A stretch of DNA of 64,000 nucleotides from the NCBI RefSeq assembly GCF_036895565.1, contig NZ_CP145904.1, forward strand, positions 1,054,001 to 1,118,000, given 5' to 3'. Made by a program: the position numbers and the translations under genes. The stretch's first letter is position 1. Each line of letters opens with the position of its first letter. Source of the DNA: Flavobacterium sp. KS-LB2. GTDB taxonomy: Bacteria > Bacteroidota > Bacteroidia > Flavobacteriales > Flavobacteriaceae. A model generated the notes under the pieces. The model ran no database searches, was not told the DNA's origin, and saw only the letters and a program-made list of their open reading frames with translations. This document shows, piece by piece, positions 54,098 to 64,000 of this stretch.

Positions 54098-55567
54098 ATG
54101 GGAATAGTATTAAATCAATCTTTAAAGAATACGATAATTACCTATTTTGGTTTTGGTATTGGCGCTATTAACACCCTTTATTTGTACCCGTTTTTTTTAG
54201 GAACGGTATTTTATGCTTTAACTAATTATATTCTTTCTTGGGCGAATATTATTATGCCATTATTGGCTTTTGGAATGCAAAATACTTTAGTGAAGTTTTA
54301 TACGCAATATAAAACAGAAGAGGAACGCTCTAAATTTTTATCCTTTACAGTAGTCATCCCTTTCTTGTTGTGTATTCCATTAGTATTGATTGGTTTGTTC
54401 TTTTTTGAACCTATTTCATTATACTTAAGCAAGGAAAATCCTGTAGTTAAGGATTATTTATGGCTTATTCCTTTTATAGGGCTAAGCATGGCTTATTTCG
54501 AAATTTTTTATGCGTGGGCAAGGGTTCATATGCATTCCGTTTTTGGGAATTTTGTAAAGGAGGTTGGACTTAGATTATTTTCTTTGGTTGCTTTAATTGG
54601 TGTGTATTATAAATGGATTACTGTTGTTGATTTTATTTATGTTACCGCTATTGTTTATTTCTTAGCTTTTATAATTACTATGTTTTATGCTTTTCGTATA
54701 AAAAAACCTGTTTTTCAATTCTCCATTCCGCAAAATGTGAAAGATGTCTTAGTATACACCTTTTTCATTATTTTATCAGGTAGCGTTGCTGTTATGTTAT
54801 TGGATATTGATAAGATTATGTTGAATCAATATATTAAGATTGAGAATATCGCTTATTATTCAGTAGCGACATACATTGCGTCTGTTATTGCTGTTCCCAG
54901 TCGTGCTATGCATCAGATTACGTATCCTATTACGGCTAAATTGATGCATGAAAATAAACTCAATGAATTGAATGATTTGTACAAAAAGACGTCTATAAAT
55001 CTTCAAGTTGTAGGTGGTTTTGTGATGTTGTGTATTTTTGTAAACATCAATCAGTTGTATGTAATGGTTCCAAAAGAATATAGTGGAGGGATTCTTGTGG
55101 TATTTTTGATTGGAATTTCTAAATATTTTGATTTGATTTTAGGTAATAACAATGCTATAATTTTTAATTCAAAATACTATCGTATGGTATTGTTTTTAGG
55201 ACTGTTACTTGTTTTTTTAACGGTTGGATTAAACATGTTTTTTATTCCAAGATACGCTATTACTGGGACTGCAGTAGCTACTTTGTTATCTATTACATTA
55301 TATAGTTTGGCTAAATTACTTTTTGTGGTCAAGCGGATGCATTTATATCCTTTTACAAAGCAGACCTTATATTCTCTTGCAATAACTTTTGCGCTATTTG
55401 TTGCCTTTTATTTTTGGGAATTCCCTTTTAGTCCTGTTATTAACATTGGTCTCAAATCAGTTTTGGTTACATTTTTATATATTTATATCAATTACAAATT
55501 TGTAATCTCAATCGAAATTAATCAAGCCTTGGATGTAGTTTTGAAAAAACTGAACATCAAATTGTAA
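54098..55567 (+). CDS. Polysaccharide flippase (Wzx/MATE-like, oligosaccharide flippase family)
   Basis: This 489-residue protein has about 14 membrane helices. It opens LKNTIITYFGFGIGAINTLY and includes YILSWANIIMPLLAFGMQNT, a typical Wzx N-terminal pair, and later RYAITGTAVATLLSITLYSL near the eleventh to twelfth helices. It should move lipid-linked oligosaccharides to the periplasmic face. With the YfhO protein and the glycosyltransferase it forms a small surface-glycan module. Confidence 0.88.
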   Translation: MGIVLNQSLKNTIITYFGFGIGAINTLYLYPFFLGTVFYALTNYILSWANIIMPLLAFGMQNTLVKFYTQYKTEEERSKFLSFTVVIPFLLCIPLVLIGLFFFEPISLYLSKENPVVKDYLWLIPFIGLSMAYFEIFYAWARVHMHSVFGNFVKEVGLRLFSLVALIGVYYKWITVVDFIYVTAIVYFLAFIITMFYAFRIKKPVFQFSIPQNVKDVLVYTFFIILSGSVAVMLLDIDKIMLNQYIKIENIAYYSVATYIASVIAVPSRAMHQITYPITAKLMHENKLNELNDLYKKTSINLQVVGGFVMLCIFVNINQLYVMVPKEYSGGILVVFLIGISKYFDLILGNNNAIIFNSKYYRMVLFLGLLLVFLTVGLNMFFIPRYAITGTAVATLLSITLYSLAKLLFVVKRMHLYPFTKQTLYSLAITFALFVAFYFWEFPFSPVINIGLKSVLVTFLYIYINYKFVISIEINQALDVVLKKLNIKL

Positions 55568-55949
55568 TTTTTTTTAGCTAAAAAAGATTATTAGTCTTAC
55601 ATTTTATAATACTCATTCTTTCTACCTTTTATCTCAAATTTGAGTTTTTTATGACGAGAATAATTAGTTCTACGCTGTGATGAATCTCACTTTCATTAGT
55701 ACATATATGTAAATGTTATAACTTTTTAAAATTATTGTGTAAGTATTAAAATATCTAAAGAAATACATTTGTTAGGAATTTTAATAGTAAAAATAACAAG
55801 CTATCTGATTATTTTAGATTGATTAAAAAATCACTAAAAGTGGGTATTGTGGAAATAGTAGATTACACTTATTTTTGCGTAATGTTATTTTAACAAACTA
55901 TTTTAGAAAATTTATAAAATAAATAGCTAAAGTAATTTACCTAACAATT
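55568..55949. other. Gene-free region with a short terminator and a promoter
   Basis: This 382-bp stretch contains the short palindrome CTCAAATTTGAG (55633-55644) followed by six T residues, a likely weak terminator for the glycan genes. It also contains a promoter with TTG at 55847-55849, 20 bases and TATTTTTG at 55870-55877, which matches the Bacteroidota -33/-7 layout well. The transcript leader would be about 70 nt. No ORF was seen. Confidence 0.55.
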
Positions 55950-56249
55950 ATGACAAGCAATCCATACATTAACGAAGAAAGCCTACAGAAATTCACTAAT
56001 ATCTTGGCTAATAAAATCCACCATGGATTTACTGTAATAGAAAAAAATGACACTTTACCTTTTGCTGTTTTATCTAAAAGTAGGAAACAAGTAGATCATG
56101 GGTTTAATTTTGTGCTTTGTTGTTTGACATTAGGGGTTTGGTCAGTCGGTTGGATTTATTTAACCTATGTTTCCTCCAAAGAAAAAAACATTGTGATTGC
56201 CATCGATGAAGACGGAAATACATTTGAAGAAAAATGCTATTCTGAATAG
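55950..56249 (+). CDS. Small membrane protein of unknown function
   Basis: This 99-residue protein has a soluble helical N-terminus (ESLQKFTNILANKIHHGFTV), one hydrophobic segment (FNFVLCCLTLGVWSVGWIYL, about 51-70) and a short charged tail. The preceding text HHGFTVIEKNDTLPFAVLSK suggests a compact fold before the helix. It is a single gene with a well-matched promoter and a terminator overlapping its last codons. No family was recognised. Confidence 0.7.
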   Translation: MTSNPYINEESLQKFTNILANKIHHGFTVIEKNDTLPFAVLSKSRKQVDHGFNFVLCCLTLGVWSVGWIYLTYVSSKEKNIVIAIDEDGNTFEEKCYSE

Positions 56250-56255
56250 CATTTT
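56231..56255. terminator. Bidirectional terminator overlapping the end of the small membrane gene
   Basis: The stem AAAATGCTATT/AATAGCATTTT with a 3-base loop lies across the stop codon of the small gene and reaches the last base of uvrA. Confidence 0.8.
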
Positions 56256-59050
56256 TATAGTTTATCTTTTAAATATTTTCCAGTAACGGAATCTTTAATT
56301 TTCACAATTTCTTCTGGCGTTCCAACTGCTAATAATTTACCGCCATTTTCCCCTCCTTCTGGACCCAAGTCAATAATCCAATCCGCACATTTGATAAGGT
56401 CAAGATTGTGCTCAATCACTAATATAGAATGGCCTTTGTCTATCAAGGCATCAAATGAAGCTAATAATTTCTTGATATCATGAAAATGCAAACCGGTTGT
56501 AGGTTCATCAAAAACAAACAGTGCTTTGTCTTTTGTTGCTCCTTTTACTAAGAATGAAGCTAGTTTTATACGTTGTGCTTCTCCTCCAGATAGTGTAGAT
56601 GAGGATTGTCCTAATTGAACATAACCCAATCCAACATCTTGTAAAGGTTGTAGTTTTTGGGTGATTTTAGCTTGTTTATGAGTGATAAAGAAAGCAATTG
56701 CATCATCTATAGTCATCGTTAGAATATCGTGAATATTCTTTTCTTCAAAAGCGACTTCCAGTACTTCTTTCTTAAATCGTTTTCCATTGCAGGTCTCACA
56801 AGGCAATTGAACATCAGCCATGAAAACCATTTCTACGTTAATGGAACCTTCTCCTTTGCAAGTTTCACATCTTCCGCCGTCAACATTAAAAGAGAAATGT
56901 TTGGCTTGATAGCCTCTTATTTTTGATAGTTTTTCCTTAGCAAACAATTCCCGAATGTCATCATACGCTTTGATATACGTGACAGGATTAGAACGAGAAC
57001 TTCTTCCTATTGGGTTTTGGTCAACATATTCAATATGTTTTATTTGGGAAAAAGAACCAGATATTTCACTGAATTGGCCTGCTTTTTCACCCACGTTTTC
57101 TAGCTTTTTTTGCATAGCTGGAAAAAGTATTTTTTTAACAAGAGTACTTTTTCCACTTCCTGAAACTCCTGTAATCACCGTTAACACGTCCAGAGGAAAA
57201 GTCACATCTATATTTTGAAGATTGTTTTCTCGAGCTCCTTTTATTTCGATGAAATTCTTAAATAATCTACGCTTTTTAGGTACGGTAATTTCTAAATCTC
57301 CGTTCAAATATTGAGCAGTAAGTGAAGTTGATTTCAAGATTTCGTCATACGTTCCTTGCGCGACTAAATTACCTCCAAACGTACCTGCTTCGGGACCAAT
57401 ATCAATAATCATATCAGCGGCTTTCATGATATCTTCATCGTGTTCTACTACAATAACAGTATTCCCTAAATCTCGTAAGGAAAGCAATACTTTTATCAAG
57501 CGTTCTGTATCTTTTGGGTGTAAACCAATGCTGGGTTCATCTAGAATATACATAGAGCCAACCAAGCTACTTCCTAATGAGGTAGCTAAATTAATGCGTT
57601 GTGATTCTCCTCCAGAAAGTGTCGCTGAATTTCTGTTTAATGTAAGGTAATCCAGTCCTACTTCGGTTAAAAAGGACAAACGGTTGTTGATTTCTACTAA
57701 TAATCGTTTAGCAATTTGTTTTTCATAAACATCTAAGTCAATGTTTTTGAAAAAAGTAACTAAATGTTTTATAGGTAAATCAACTAAATCAGAAACTGTT
57801 TTTGAATTAATTTTGACATAAGAGGCCTCAATTCTTAAGCGTTTTCCTTTGCAGGAATGACATTTAGTTTTACCTCTGTAACGAGAAAGCATCACTCTGT
57901 TCTGGATTTTATAATTCTTTTCTTCTAGTTCTTTGAAGAAATCATTCAAACCTTGAAAATAACTGTTTCCAGTCCAAATTAATTCTTTTTGATCTTCTGA
58001 TAATTGGTAATACGGTTTGTGAATGGGGAAATCAAATTTGTAGGCGTTGTTTACTAATTCATCTCTAAACCAACTCATACTTTCACCACGCCACGGGAAA
58101 ATAGCATTTTCAAAAATAGATAAAGTGGTATTGGGTACAACTAATTCAGCATCAATCCCGATAATATTTCCATATCCTTCACAAACGGGACAGGCTCCGT
58201 ACGGATTATTAAAACTGAATAAATGCACATTAGGTTCCAAAAATGTAATCCCGTCCAATTCGAAATTATTGGAATACGAATATTTTTTGTCGGAGTTTAA
58301 TTCTTGTAAATGACAGATTCCTTTTCCTTCAAAGAAAGCCGTTTGTACCGCGTCAGCCAATCGATTGTAGAATTCTTCCTCGCCAGAAGTTTCTGGATTG
58401 ATAACAATTCGGTCTATGATTAAAAAGATGTTTTTTTTAGCTAATGAATCTGGTAAATCATCGAGACGAACCATTTCATTATTCACTAATATTCGGGCAA
58501 AACCTTGCTGTAAAAGTACTTTAAGTTTGTCTTCTAATTTTCGACCTTCCTCTAAATGAATAGGGGCAAGAAGAAGCCATTTGCTGCCTAGATCAAACTT
58601 TTTCACATCATTAACTACATCTGTTACCGTATTTTTTTTGACCTCACGATCCGAAATTGGAGAATAAGTGCGTCCAATTCTGGCAAATAGTAATTTTATA
58701 TAATCGTAGATTTCCGTTGATGTTCCTACGGTGGAACGCGCATTTGTTGTATTTACTTTTTGTTCAATTGCAATTGCAGGAGCAATTCCTTTTATGTATT
58801 CTACTTTAGGTTTGTCTAATCGTCCAAGAAATTGTCTGGCATAGGATGATAAACTTTCTACATATCGGCGCTGCCCTTCAGCATATAAAGTATCAAAAGC
58901 TAAACTGGATTTTCCAGAACCCGAAAGTCCCGTAATAACCACTAATTTATTTCGGGGAATGGCGACATCTACATTTTTTAGGTTGTGTACTTGTGCGCCT
59001 TTTATAATGATATTTTTCTTTGGATCTAATTTAGAAAGGTCAACTTGCAT
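56255..59050 (-). CDS. uvrA: Excinuclease ABC subunit UvrA
   Basis: From the ATG at 59050 this is a 931-residue DNA-damage recognition ATPase of nucleotide excision repair. It has two ABC units: Walker [19 protein letters not shown] with signature [16 protein letters not shown], and [16 protein letters not shown] with [17 protein letters not shown]. Zinc modules are visible as [18 protein letters not shown] and CETCKGEG with CETCNGKRF. The frame extends 10 codons further to 59080, but the promoter element at 59068-59075 supports the internal ATG. Confidence 0.96.
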   Translation of the reverse strand: MQVDLSKLDPKKNIIIKGAQVHNLKNVDVAIPRNKLVVITGLSGSGKSSLAFDTLYAEGQRRYVESLSSYARQFLGRLDKPKVEYIKGIAPAIAIEQKVNTTNARSTVGTSTEIYDYIKLLFARIGRTYSPISDREVKKNTVTDVVNDVKKFDLGSKWLLLAPIHLEEGRKLEDKLKVLLQQGFARILVNNEMVRLDDLPDSLAKKNIFLIIDRIVINPETSGEEEFYNRLADAVQTAFFEGKGICHLQELNSDKKYSYSNNFELDGITFLEPNVHLFSFNNPYGACPVCEGYGNIIGIDAELVVPNTTLSIFENAIFPWRGESMSWFRDELVNNAYKFDFPIHKPYYQLSEDQKELIWTGNSYFQGLNDFFKELEEKNYKIQNRVMLSRYRGKTKCHSCKGKRLRIEASYVKINSKTVSDLVDLPIKHLVTFFKNIDLDVYEKQIAKRLLVEINNRLSFLTEVGLDYLTLNRNSATLSGGESQRINLATSLGSSLVGSMYILDEPSIGLHPKDTERLIKVLLSLRDLGNTVIVVEHDEDIMKAADMIIDIGPEAGTFGGNLVAQGTYDEILKSTSLTAQYLNGDLEITVPKKRRLFKNFIEIKGARENNLQNIDVTFPLDVLTVITGVSGSGKSTLVKKILFPAMQKKLENVGEKAGQFSEISGSFSQIKHIEYVDQNPIGRSSRSNPVTYIKAYDDIRELFAKEKLSKIRGYQAKHFSFNVDGGRCETCKGEGSINVEMVFMADVQLPCETCNGKRFKKEVLEVAFEEKNIHDILTMTIDDAIAFFITHKQAKITQKLQPLQDVGLGYVQLGQSSSTLSGGEAQRIKLASFLVKGATKDKALFVFDEPTTGLHFHDIKKLLASFDALIDKGHSILVIEHNLDLIKCADWIIDLGPEGGENGGKLLAVGTPEEIVKIKDSVTGKYLKDKL

Positions 59051-59067
59051 AAAAATGATAATTTTTA

Positions 59068-59075
59068 CAAAAGTA
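59068..59075 (-). promoter_or_regulatory. -7 element for uvrA
   Basis: TACTTTTG on the minus strand matches TAnnTTTG, 17 bp before the ATG at 59050. No SOS-type box was recognised near it. Confidence 0.5.
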
Positions 59076-59205
59076 ATCAATTTTCAACTGACTAAAAGTA
59101 TTGAACAAGTCACAAATAATCATTAAAAGTGCCGTTTAAAAGGGAATTTTGTTCTTGTATAGTTTTTATGCTTTCTATCCAATAAATAAATACTAATTTT
59201 AGATT

Positions 59206-59213
59206 TATTTTTG
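59206..59213 (+). promoter_or_regulatory. -7 element for the Y_Y_Y regulator gene
   Basis: TATTTTTG matches TAnnTTTG and ends 25 bp before the TTG start at 59239. Confidence 0.5.
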
Positions 59214-59238
59214 AATAAAAACTAATACCATCATACCA

Positions 59239-62040
59239 TTGAAAACAAAACTATATATTTTTCTTTCTTTTATATCCTTTTGTGCTTTTTCTCAAGAGTT
59301 ACCCCCAATTGTAAAATACGCTTCGACCACTTATGGTGCAGGAAACCAAAACTGGATGATCTCTCAAGACCAAAACCATTATGTTTTCTTTGCTAATAAT
59401 GAAGGATTATTAGAATTTAATGGTTCAAATTGGGAGTTATATCCATCCCCAAATGAAACTATTGTTCGTTCTGTAAAAGTGATTGGCAATAAAATTTTTA
59501 CGGGTTGTTATATGGAGTTTGGTTTCTGGACGCGGCAGGCGAATGGTAAATTAAAATACACATCGCTTAGTAAAACGATAAAAAATAAAATTCTTGATGA
59601 CGAGCAATTTTGGAATATATTAAATTACGAACAATGGGTCATTTTTCAATCGTTGAGCCGAATTTATATTTATGACACCAAAACGGGAAGTTTTAAGATA
59701 ATTGCTCCCAAAAACGACATAACCAAATCGTTTCGCACTAAAAATGCTATCTATTTTCAGAGTATAAAAGAAGGACTTTTTGAAATTGAAAGTGGAAAAG
59801 GGCGTTTAGTTTCTAATAATCCAATTTTACAAAACAATAGAATTGTTAATATTTTCGCTGTTGAAGAAGGACTTTTAATTCAAACACAGCTGAATGGGTT
59901 TTATAAGCTTATAGGGAGCACTTTGACTAAGTTTACTACTGAAGTTGATTCGGAATTAGCCAACAGCAGCGTTTATAGTAGTCAATTGCTTTCGGACGGG
60001 AGTTTTGCTTTGGGTACCGTTTCTAATGGTATTTTTATCTTAAATAATAACGGGAAAATTAAATACCATATCACTCAAAACAAGGGATTAAGCAATAATA
60101 CTGCGCTATCCTTGTATGAAGATGCAGATAAAAATCTTTGGGTGGGTCTAGACAATGGAATCAATTGCATAAACCTTCAGTCACCTATACAAAATTTTGT
60201 TGATGATACCGGAATCTTAGGAACTGTTTATACTTCAAAGCTTTATAAAGACAATTTATATGTGGGTACCAATCAAGGTTTGTTTTATAAAAATTACCTT
60301 AGTAATGATGAATTCAAATTTGTAAGTGGAACTAAAGGGCAGGTTTGGTCTTTGTTTGAATATGATGGAACGCTTTTTTGTGGCCATGATTCGGGAACAT
60401 TTGTAATTGAAAATACTTTTGCAAAAAACATCTTTTCAGCATCGGGAACTTGGAAATTTGAAACAGTTCCTAATCAAAAAGGGCTTTTGCTTCAAGGTAA
60501 TTATTATGGAATATCAGTTTTGGAAAAAACAAATAATCAATGGGGTTTTAGAAATAAAATCGCTGGATTTGATTATTCCTCAAAATATTTTGCAATCACC
60601 AATAATCTGAATATCTATGTGAGTCATGAATATAAAGGTGTTTATAGACTTGAAATAGATAGTAAACTGCTGAAAACAAAACCTTTTATAACTTATAAAT
60701 TGCCTATTAAAGGGAAAAATGCTAGTTTGACTAAGTTCAATAATACTATTTATTACGCAAACAAAGAGGGGATTTTTAAATTGAATGAGAAAACAAAACA
60801 ATTTAGCAAAGATAATTTATTGAGTTCTGTTTTTGAAAAGGATGAATATACTTCGGGAAAATTGATTGTAGATAATTCCAATAAAATATGGTTGTTTTCA
60901 AAAAATTATATTCATTATTTTTCATTAAGTAAATTGAGTAATCAACTGAAACAAAATGTGATTCCGATTCCATCGTCATTAACAAACTCAATGCTAGGGT
61001 ATGAAAATATTACTCAAATTTCTAATTCGAATTATTTAATAGGAACTACTGATGGGTATTATATTTTGAATCTTAATGAGTTGAGTTTTAAGAATCATAA
61101 TGTTTCTATATCCTCAATTACAACAAATAAGCTGAATGATATTGTTGAAAATCGCTCTATTAAACAAGAAGGTAGTTTTAAATATGATGAAAATAATATA
61201 ACCATCAATTATACGGTTCCTGAATTTAACAAATATATTAATGCTGAATTTCAATATTTATTAGAGGGATTTCAGGAGGATTGGAGCGAATGGAGTGCAA
61301 AATCAACAATCAGTTTTAAAAATTTACCACCTGGTAATTATACTTTTAAGGTGAGGGCTAAATTTGCAAATTCTACGCTGGAAGATACTGCTGTATATTC
61401 TTTTATTGTTGAGAAGCCCTGGTATTTAACTAATTTTGCTCTCTTTTTCTATATGATTTTTGTAATTGTAATGGCTCGATTTATTCACAGGGCATATAAG
61501 AGTTACTATCAAAAACAAAAAGAAAAATTAATAGAAGAAAATAATCTTTTATTAGAAATTAAAGAGCTTGAAAATGAGCAGGAATTAATGCGCATTAGAA
61601 ACGAACAGCTTTCTCAAGATGTAGATATCAAAAGCAGAGAATTAGCAGTTTCTACAATGAGTTTAAATAGTAAAAATGAATTATTGGCTTTTATCAAAGA
61701 CGATTTAAAGAAAACTCCAGATGATGGCAATAGAAGTATAAAATCAGTCATCTCGACGATTAATAAAAATATTACTGAGGGCGATAGTTGGAGCGTCTTC
61801 AAAGAAGCTTTTGATAATGCTGATAAAGATTTTTTGAAAAAAATGAAATTGGCCCATCCTTCCTTAACTCCAAATGATTTGAGATTGTGTGCCTACTTGA
61901 GATTAAATCTTTCCTCAAAAGAAGTGGCGCCATTACTAAATATTTCTGTACGCAGTGTTGAAATAAAAAGATATCGTTTGCGTAAGAAAATGGAATTATC
62001 GCATGAGCAAGGACTAGTAGAATACATTTTAGCTGTATAG
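59239..62040 (+). CDS. Membrane-spanning regulator: beta-propeller, Y_Y_Y domain and LuxR-type HTH
   Basis: This 933-residue protein has a signal peptide (1-18) and propeller repeats of the two-component-regulator type (about 30-640; LSLYEDADKNLWVGLDNGIN is a typical repeat). A Y_Y_Y domain follows at about 660-725 (AEFQYLLEGFQEDWSEWSAK, LPPGNYTFKVRAKF), then one membrane helix (about 733-752), a coiled coil and a C-terminal HTH (LRLCAYLRLNLSSKEVAPLL, NISVRSVEIKRYRLRKKM). It would sense a ligand outside the inner membrane and bind DNA directly, without a kinase. It starts with TTG, and the SusC gene follows after 236 bp, so SusC is its likely target. Confidence 0.88.
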   Translation: MKTKLYIFLSFISFCAFSQELPPIVKYASTTYGAGNQNWMISQDQNHYVFFANNEGLLEFNGSNWELYPSPNETIVRSVKVIGNKIFTGCYMEFGFWTRQANGKLKYTSLSKTIKNKILDDEQFWNILNYEQWVIFQSLSRIYIYDTKTGSFKIIAPKNDITKSFRTKNAIYFQSIKEGLFEIESGKGRLVSNNPILQNNRIVNIFAVEEGLLIQTQLNGFYKLIGSTLTKFTTEVDSELANSSVYSSQLLSDGSFALGTVSNGIFILNNNGKIKYHITQNKGLSNNTALSLYEDADKNLWVGLDNGINCINLQSPIQNFVDDTGILGTVYTSKLYKDNLYVGTNQGLFYKNYLSNDEFKFVSGTKGQVWSLFEYDGTLFCGHDSGTFVIENTFAKNIFSASGTWKFETVPNQKGLLLQGNYYGISVLEKTNNQWGFRNKIAGFDYSSKYFAITNNLNIYVSHEYKGVYRLEIDSKLLKTKPFITYKLPIKGKNASLTKFNNTIYYANKEGIFKLNEKTKQFSKDNLLSSVFEKDEYTSGKLIVDNSNKIWLFSKNYIHYFSLSKLSNQLKQNVIPIPSSLTNSMLGYENITQISNSNYLIGTTDGYYILNLNELSFKNHNVSISSITTNKLNDIVENRSIKQEGSFKYDENNITINYTVPEFNKYINAEFQYLLEGFQEDWSEWSAKSTISFKNLPPGNYTFKVRAKFANSTLEDTAVYSFIVEKPWYLTNFALFFYMIFVIVMARFIHRAYKSYYQKQKEKLIEENNLLLEIKELENEQELMRIRNEQLSQDVDIKSRELAVSTMSLNSKNELLAFIKDDLKKTPDDGNRSIKSVISTINKNITEGDSWSVFKEAFDNADKDFLKKMKLAHPSLTPNDLRLCAYLRLNLSSKEVAPLLNISVRSVEIKRYRLRKKMELSHEQGLVEYILAV

Positions 62041-62074
62041 TTACTTCTAAAATTTTCAAATAAAACTATACATT

Positions 62075-62107
62075 ACCACAACAATACCGTTATTGTTGTG
62101 GTTTTTT
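62075..62107 (+). terminator. Intrinsic terminator after the regulator
   Basis: The 12-bp stem ACCACAACAATA/TATTGTTGTGGT with a 4-nt loop is followed by TTTTTTG. It separates the regulator transcript from susC, so the SusC gene needs its own promoter in the 170 bp that follow; I saw no exact TAnnTTTG there. Confidence 0.9.
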
Positions 62108-62276
62108 GTTTTTAAAGAAAACAAAGGGTTCTTAATTTCTTCTTAATTTCCAGTAGTTTTTCAGATATTACGAATTAAATAAGTGATTTTTTGCATTGTA
62201 TGTTTTTTGTAGAGGTTCTTTTTGATTTATTATTAGTAGTTCCGATTAATTTTATAATTCACAAAAAATATAAATT

Positions 62277-64000
62277 ATGAAGTCAAACTATCTACTAATC
62301 CTTTTTCTATTTCTATCCTCTTTTGGTTTTGCCCAAGGGTATGATGTAGGAGGAGTTGTTAAAGAAACCGGTTCTGGTCTACCAATACCAGGAGTAAATA
62401 TTCAAGTTAAAAATTCATCAGTTGGGACATCGACAGATATGGATGGTCGTTTTTCTCTAAAAGGGGTTTCATCGGGTGCAACACTTGTTTTTTCATATTT
62501 AGGATTTAAAAATTTAGAATATAAAGTAGTATCTAATAATAGTGCTCTTTCTATTTCATTGCAAGAAGATTCTAAAGTATTGGATGAGGTTGTAGTGATT
62601 GGATATGGAAGTCAGAAAAAAAGAGAAGTTACAGGAGCAGTTTCTGTGGTTGACAGCAAAACTCTAGAGGCTTTAAAGCCAGTCAAAATTGAACAAGCAC
62701 TACAAGGAACAGTTTCTGGTGTGAATGTTACCACTACTTCAGGTGCTCCCGGAGCTGCTTTGGATATCCGTATCAGAGGTATTGCTACCAATGGGGAGAA
62801 TAGACCTACGACTATCATCGATGGATATATAGGGGAACTTGGTTTATTGAATCCGAATGACGTAGAATCTATTACGGTTTTGAAAGATGCTCAGGCTGCT
62901 ATATATGGAACTATTGGTGCTAATGGAATTATTCTTATTACTACGAAATCGGGTAAAAAGAATTCTAAAGGCAAGCTTAGTTACAATACTTATACTGGTT
63001 TTCAGGAAACGTCACGTACATTGCCTATGTTGAACGCCACTGAATATGCATTATTATTGAACGAAAGTTATGCTAACGGTGGTAATGCAGTTCCTTTTCC
63101 TAATGTTTCTGGTTTAGGTAAGGGTACAAACTGGCAAAATGAAGTTTTCAGTACTAGTGTTCCAATCATCAATCACGATCTCTCTTTTTCTGGTGGATCT
63201 GACAAAATTACCTATGCTGTAAGTGGTTCTCATCTAGATCAGCAAGGAATTATTGGTGAAAATAAATCTGGGTTTTTAAGAAATACAGCAAGAGTATCTG
63301 TAGGCGCAGATGTTACCGATAAATTAAAACTGAAAACAAATGTAATCTATACATATTTTAATAGAAAGTCATTAAACGAAAGTGGTTTAGGCTCTGTTTT
63401 GTTCAATGCTTTGAATACCCCATCAACATTAACGCCTTATGATGTAAATGGAGACTTTACAAAAGTACCTACTAATACTGGGTTAGGAATTGAAATTATA
63501 AATCCATTAGCTCAGATTGCAAACACCTACAATGACTATAACTTCAAAAAGGTAAATGGTAATTTTGGATTGGATTATAAGGTTTTCAAGGATTTTACGA
63601 TTTCGAGTTCAATTGGTTTTAATACTTCTAACAGTGAATCTAAATCGTTTGCCAAACAAATTCTGTATTGGATAAATCCTTCGGATAAAGTGTTTGATGT
63701 TTTGAGAAGTTCCGTTTCTCAGAGCGCTATTAATGATAATGATTATTCATTCGATTTATTTGGAACTTATACTAAGAAAATTGGAGAAAACCATAACGTA
63801 GTTGCTACAGTGGGAAATACTATTTACAAACAATTTGGAAACGGATTATTTGCAACTGGTTTTGATGTGCCTTATAACTCTTGGGAATTTGCTGACATAT
63901 CATTGACTAAAGGGATTTCTGAAACCGTTCCTAATGGTTCTTATAACTATGACGAACGTAGGCTTTCTTATTTTGCAAGAGCGCAATATGATTACAAAGG
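62277..64000 (+). CDS. SusC/RagA-family TonB-dependent outer-membrane receptor, 3' end outside window
   Basis: The ATG at 62277 opens a frame that runs off the window after about 574 residues. A signal peptide to about 19 (SSFGFAQ) is followed by the carboxypeptidase-regulatory extension (VGGVVKETGSGLPIPGVNIQ, GTSTDMDGRFSLKGVSSGAT), the TonB-box region DEVVVIGYGSQKKREVTGAV, the plug (IEQALQGTVSGVNVTTTSG, LKDAQAAIYGTIGANGIILI) and the first barrel strands. SusC receptors import glycans or peptides with a SusD lipoprotein, which would be expected just beyond the window. The adjacent Y_Y_Y/LuxR protein probably regulates it. Confidence 0.93.
   Translation, partial: MKSNYLLILFLFLSSFGFAQGYDVGGVVKETGSGLPIPGVNIQVKNSSVGTSTDMDGRFSLKGVSSGATLVFSYLGFKNLEYKVVSNNSALSISLQEDSKVLDEVVVIGYGSQKKREVTGAVSVVDSKTLEALKPVKIEQALQGTVSGVNVTTTSGAPGAALDIRIRGIATNGENRPTTIIDGYIGELGLLNPNDVESITVLKDAQAAIYGTIGANGIILITTKSGKKNSKGKLSYNTYTGFQETSRTLPMLNATEYALLLNESYANGGNAVPFPNVSGLGKGTNWQNEVFSTSVPIINHDLSFSGGSDKITYAVSGSHLDQQGIIGENKSGFLRNTARVSVGADVTDKLKLKTNVIYTYFNRKSLNESGLGSVLFNALNTPSTLTPYDVNGDFTKVPTNTGLGIEIINPLAQIANTYNDYNFKKVNGNFGLDYKVFKDFTISSSIGFNTSNSESKSFAKQILYWINPSDKVFDVLRSSVSQSAINDNDYSFDLFGTYTKKIGENHNVVATVGNTIYKQFGNGLFATGFDVPYNSWEFADISLTKGISETVPNGSYNYDERRLSYFARAQYDYK

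Overview
The window is AT-rich chromosomal DNA from a member of Flavobacteriia, most likely a Flavobacterium-like gliding bacterium. The evidence is a GldI gliding-motility lipoprotein, a secreted subtilase with a type IX secretion (T9SS) C-terminal tail, a SusC/RagA receptor next to a Y_Y_Y/LuxR-type regulator, and several flavobacterial families (DUF4834, DUF3810, DHCW cupin). Many genes also carry the Bacteroidota -7 promoter element TAnnTTTG a short distance upstream.

Layout. (1) 1-3400 is an accessory region. Small unrelated genes or gene remnants alternate with three related imperfect palindromes of about 135 bp (428-567, 785-919, 1445-1578), and the region ends at a tyrosine recombinase (2287-3330). 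The architecture resembles an integron cassette array with attC-like sites and is the most unusual locus here. (2) 3600-13360 holds two tandem cyclophilin-FKBP fusion isomerases, gldI, a DHH phosphoesterase, a CLC transporter, a Rid protein, two secreted proteins and guaA. (3) 13489-20910 holds a LysM plus periplasmic-binding-protein fusion, OsmC, pyrG, yidC and a FAS1 lipoprotein. (4) 21374-31460 holds a MORN-type protein, mnmA, a T9SS subtilase, a nitronate monooxygenase-like enzyme, a NUDIX hydrolase, an acyltransferase, an ECF sigma factor with a membrane partner, and a type II NADH dehydrogenase. (5) 31730-40000 holds a stand-alone type III polyketide synthase-like enzyme, DUF3810, pepD, a 36-residue lysine-rich protein, a DEAD-box helicase and an ITP/XTP pyrophosphatase.

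(6) 40070-40612 has no protein gene of ordinary size. It carries two diverged tandem copies of a small-RNA-like unit, each with a TATCTTTG promoter and an intrinsic terminator. (7) 40615-50230 holds a glutamate-synthase-like flavoprotein, a hybrid histidine kinase, a NYN/OST-HTH protein and a probable sphingolipid or sulfonolipid locus (an alpha-oxoamine synthase, a GNAT-like acyltransferase and an outer-membrane protein). (8) 50281-55570 encodes a YfhO-like membrane protein, a glycosyltransferase and a polysaccharide flippase, a surface-glycan module. (9) 55950-64000 holds a small membrane protein, uvrA, the regulator and the truncated SusC gene.

No rRNA, tRNA or CRISPR array was recognised. 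All functional names come from reading motifs and from family knowledge; no database search was run.
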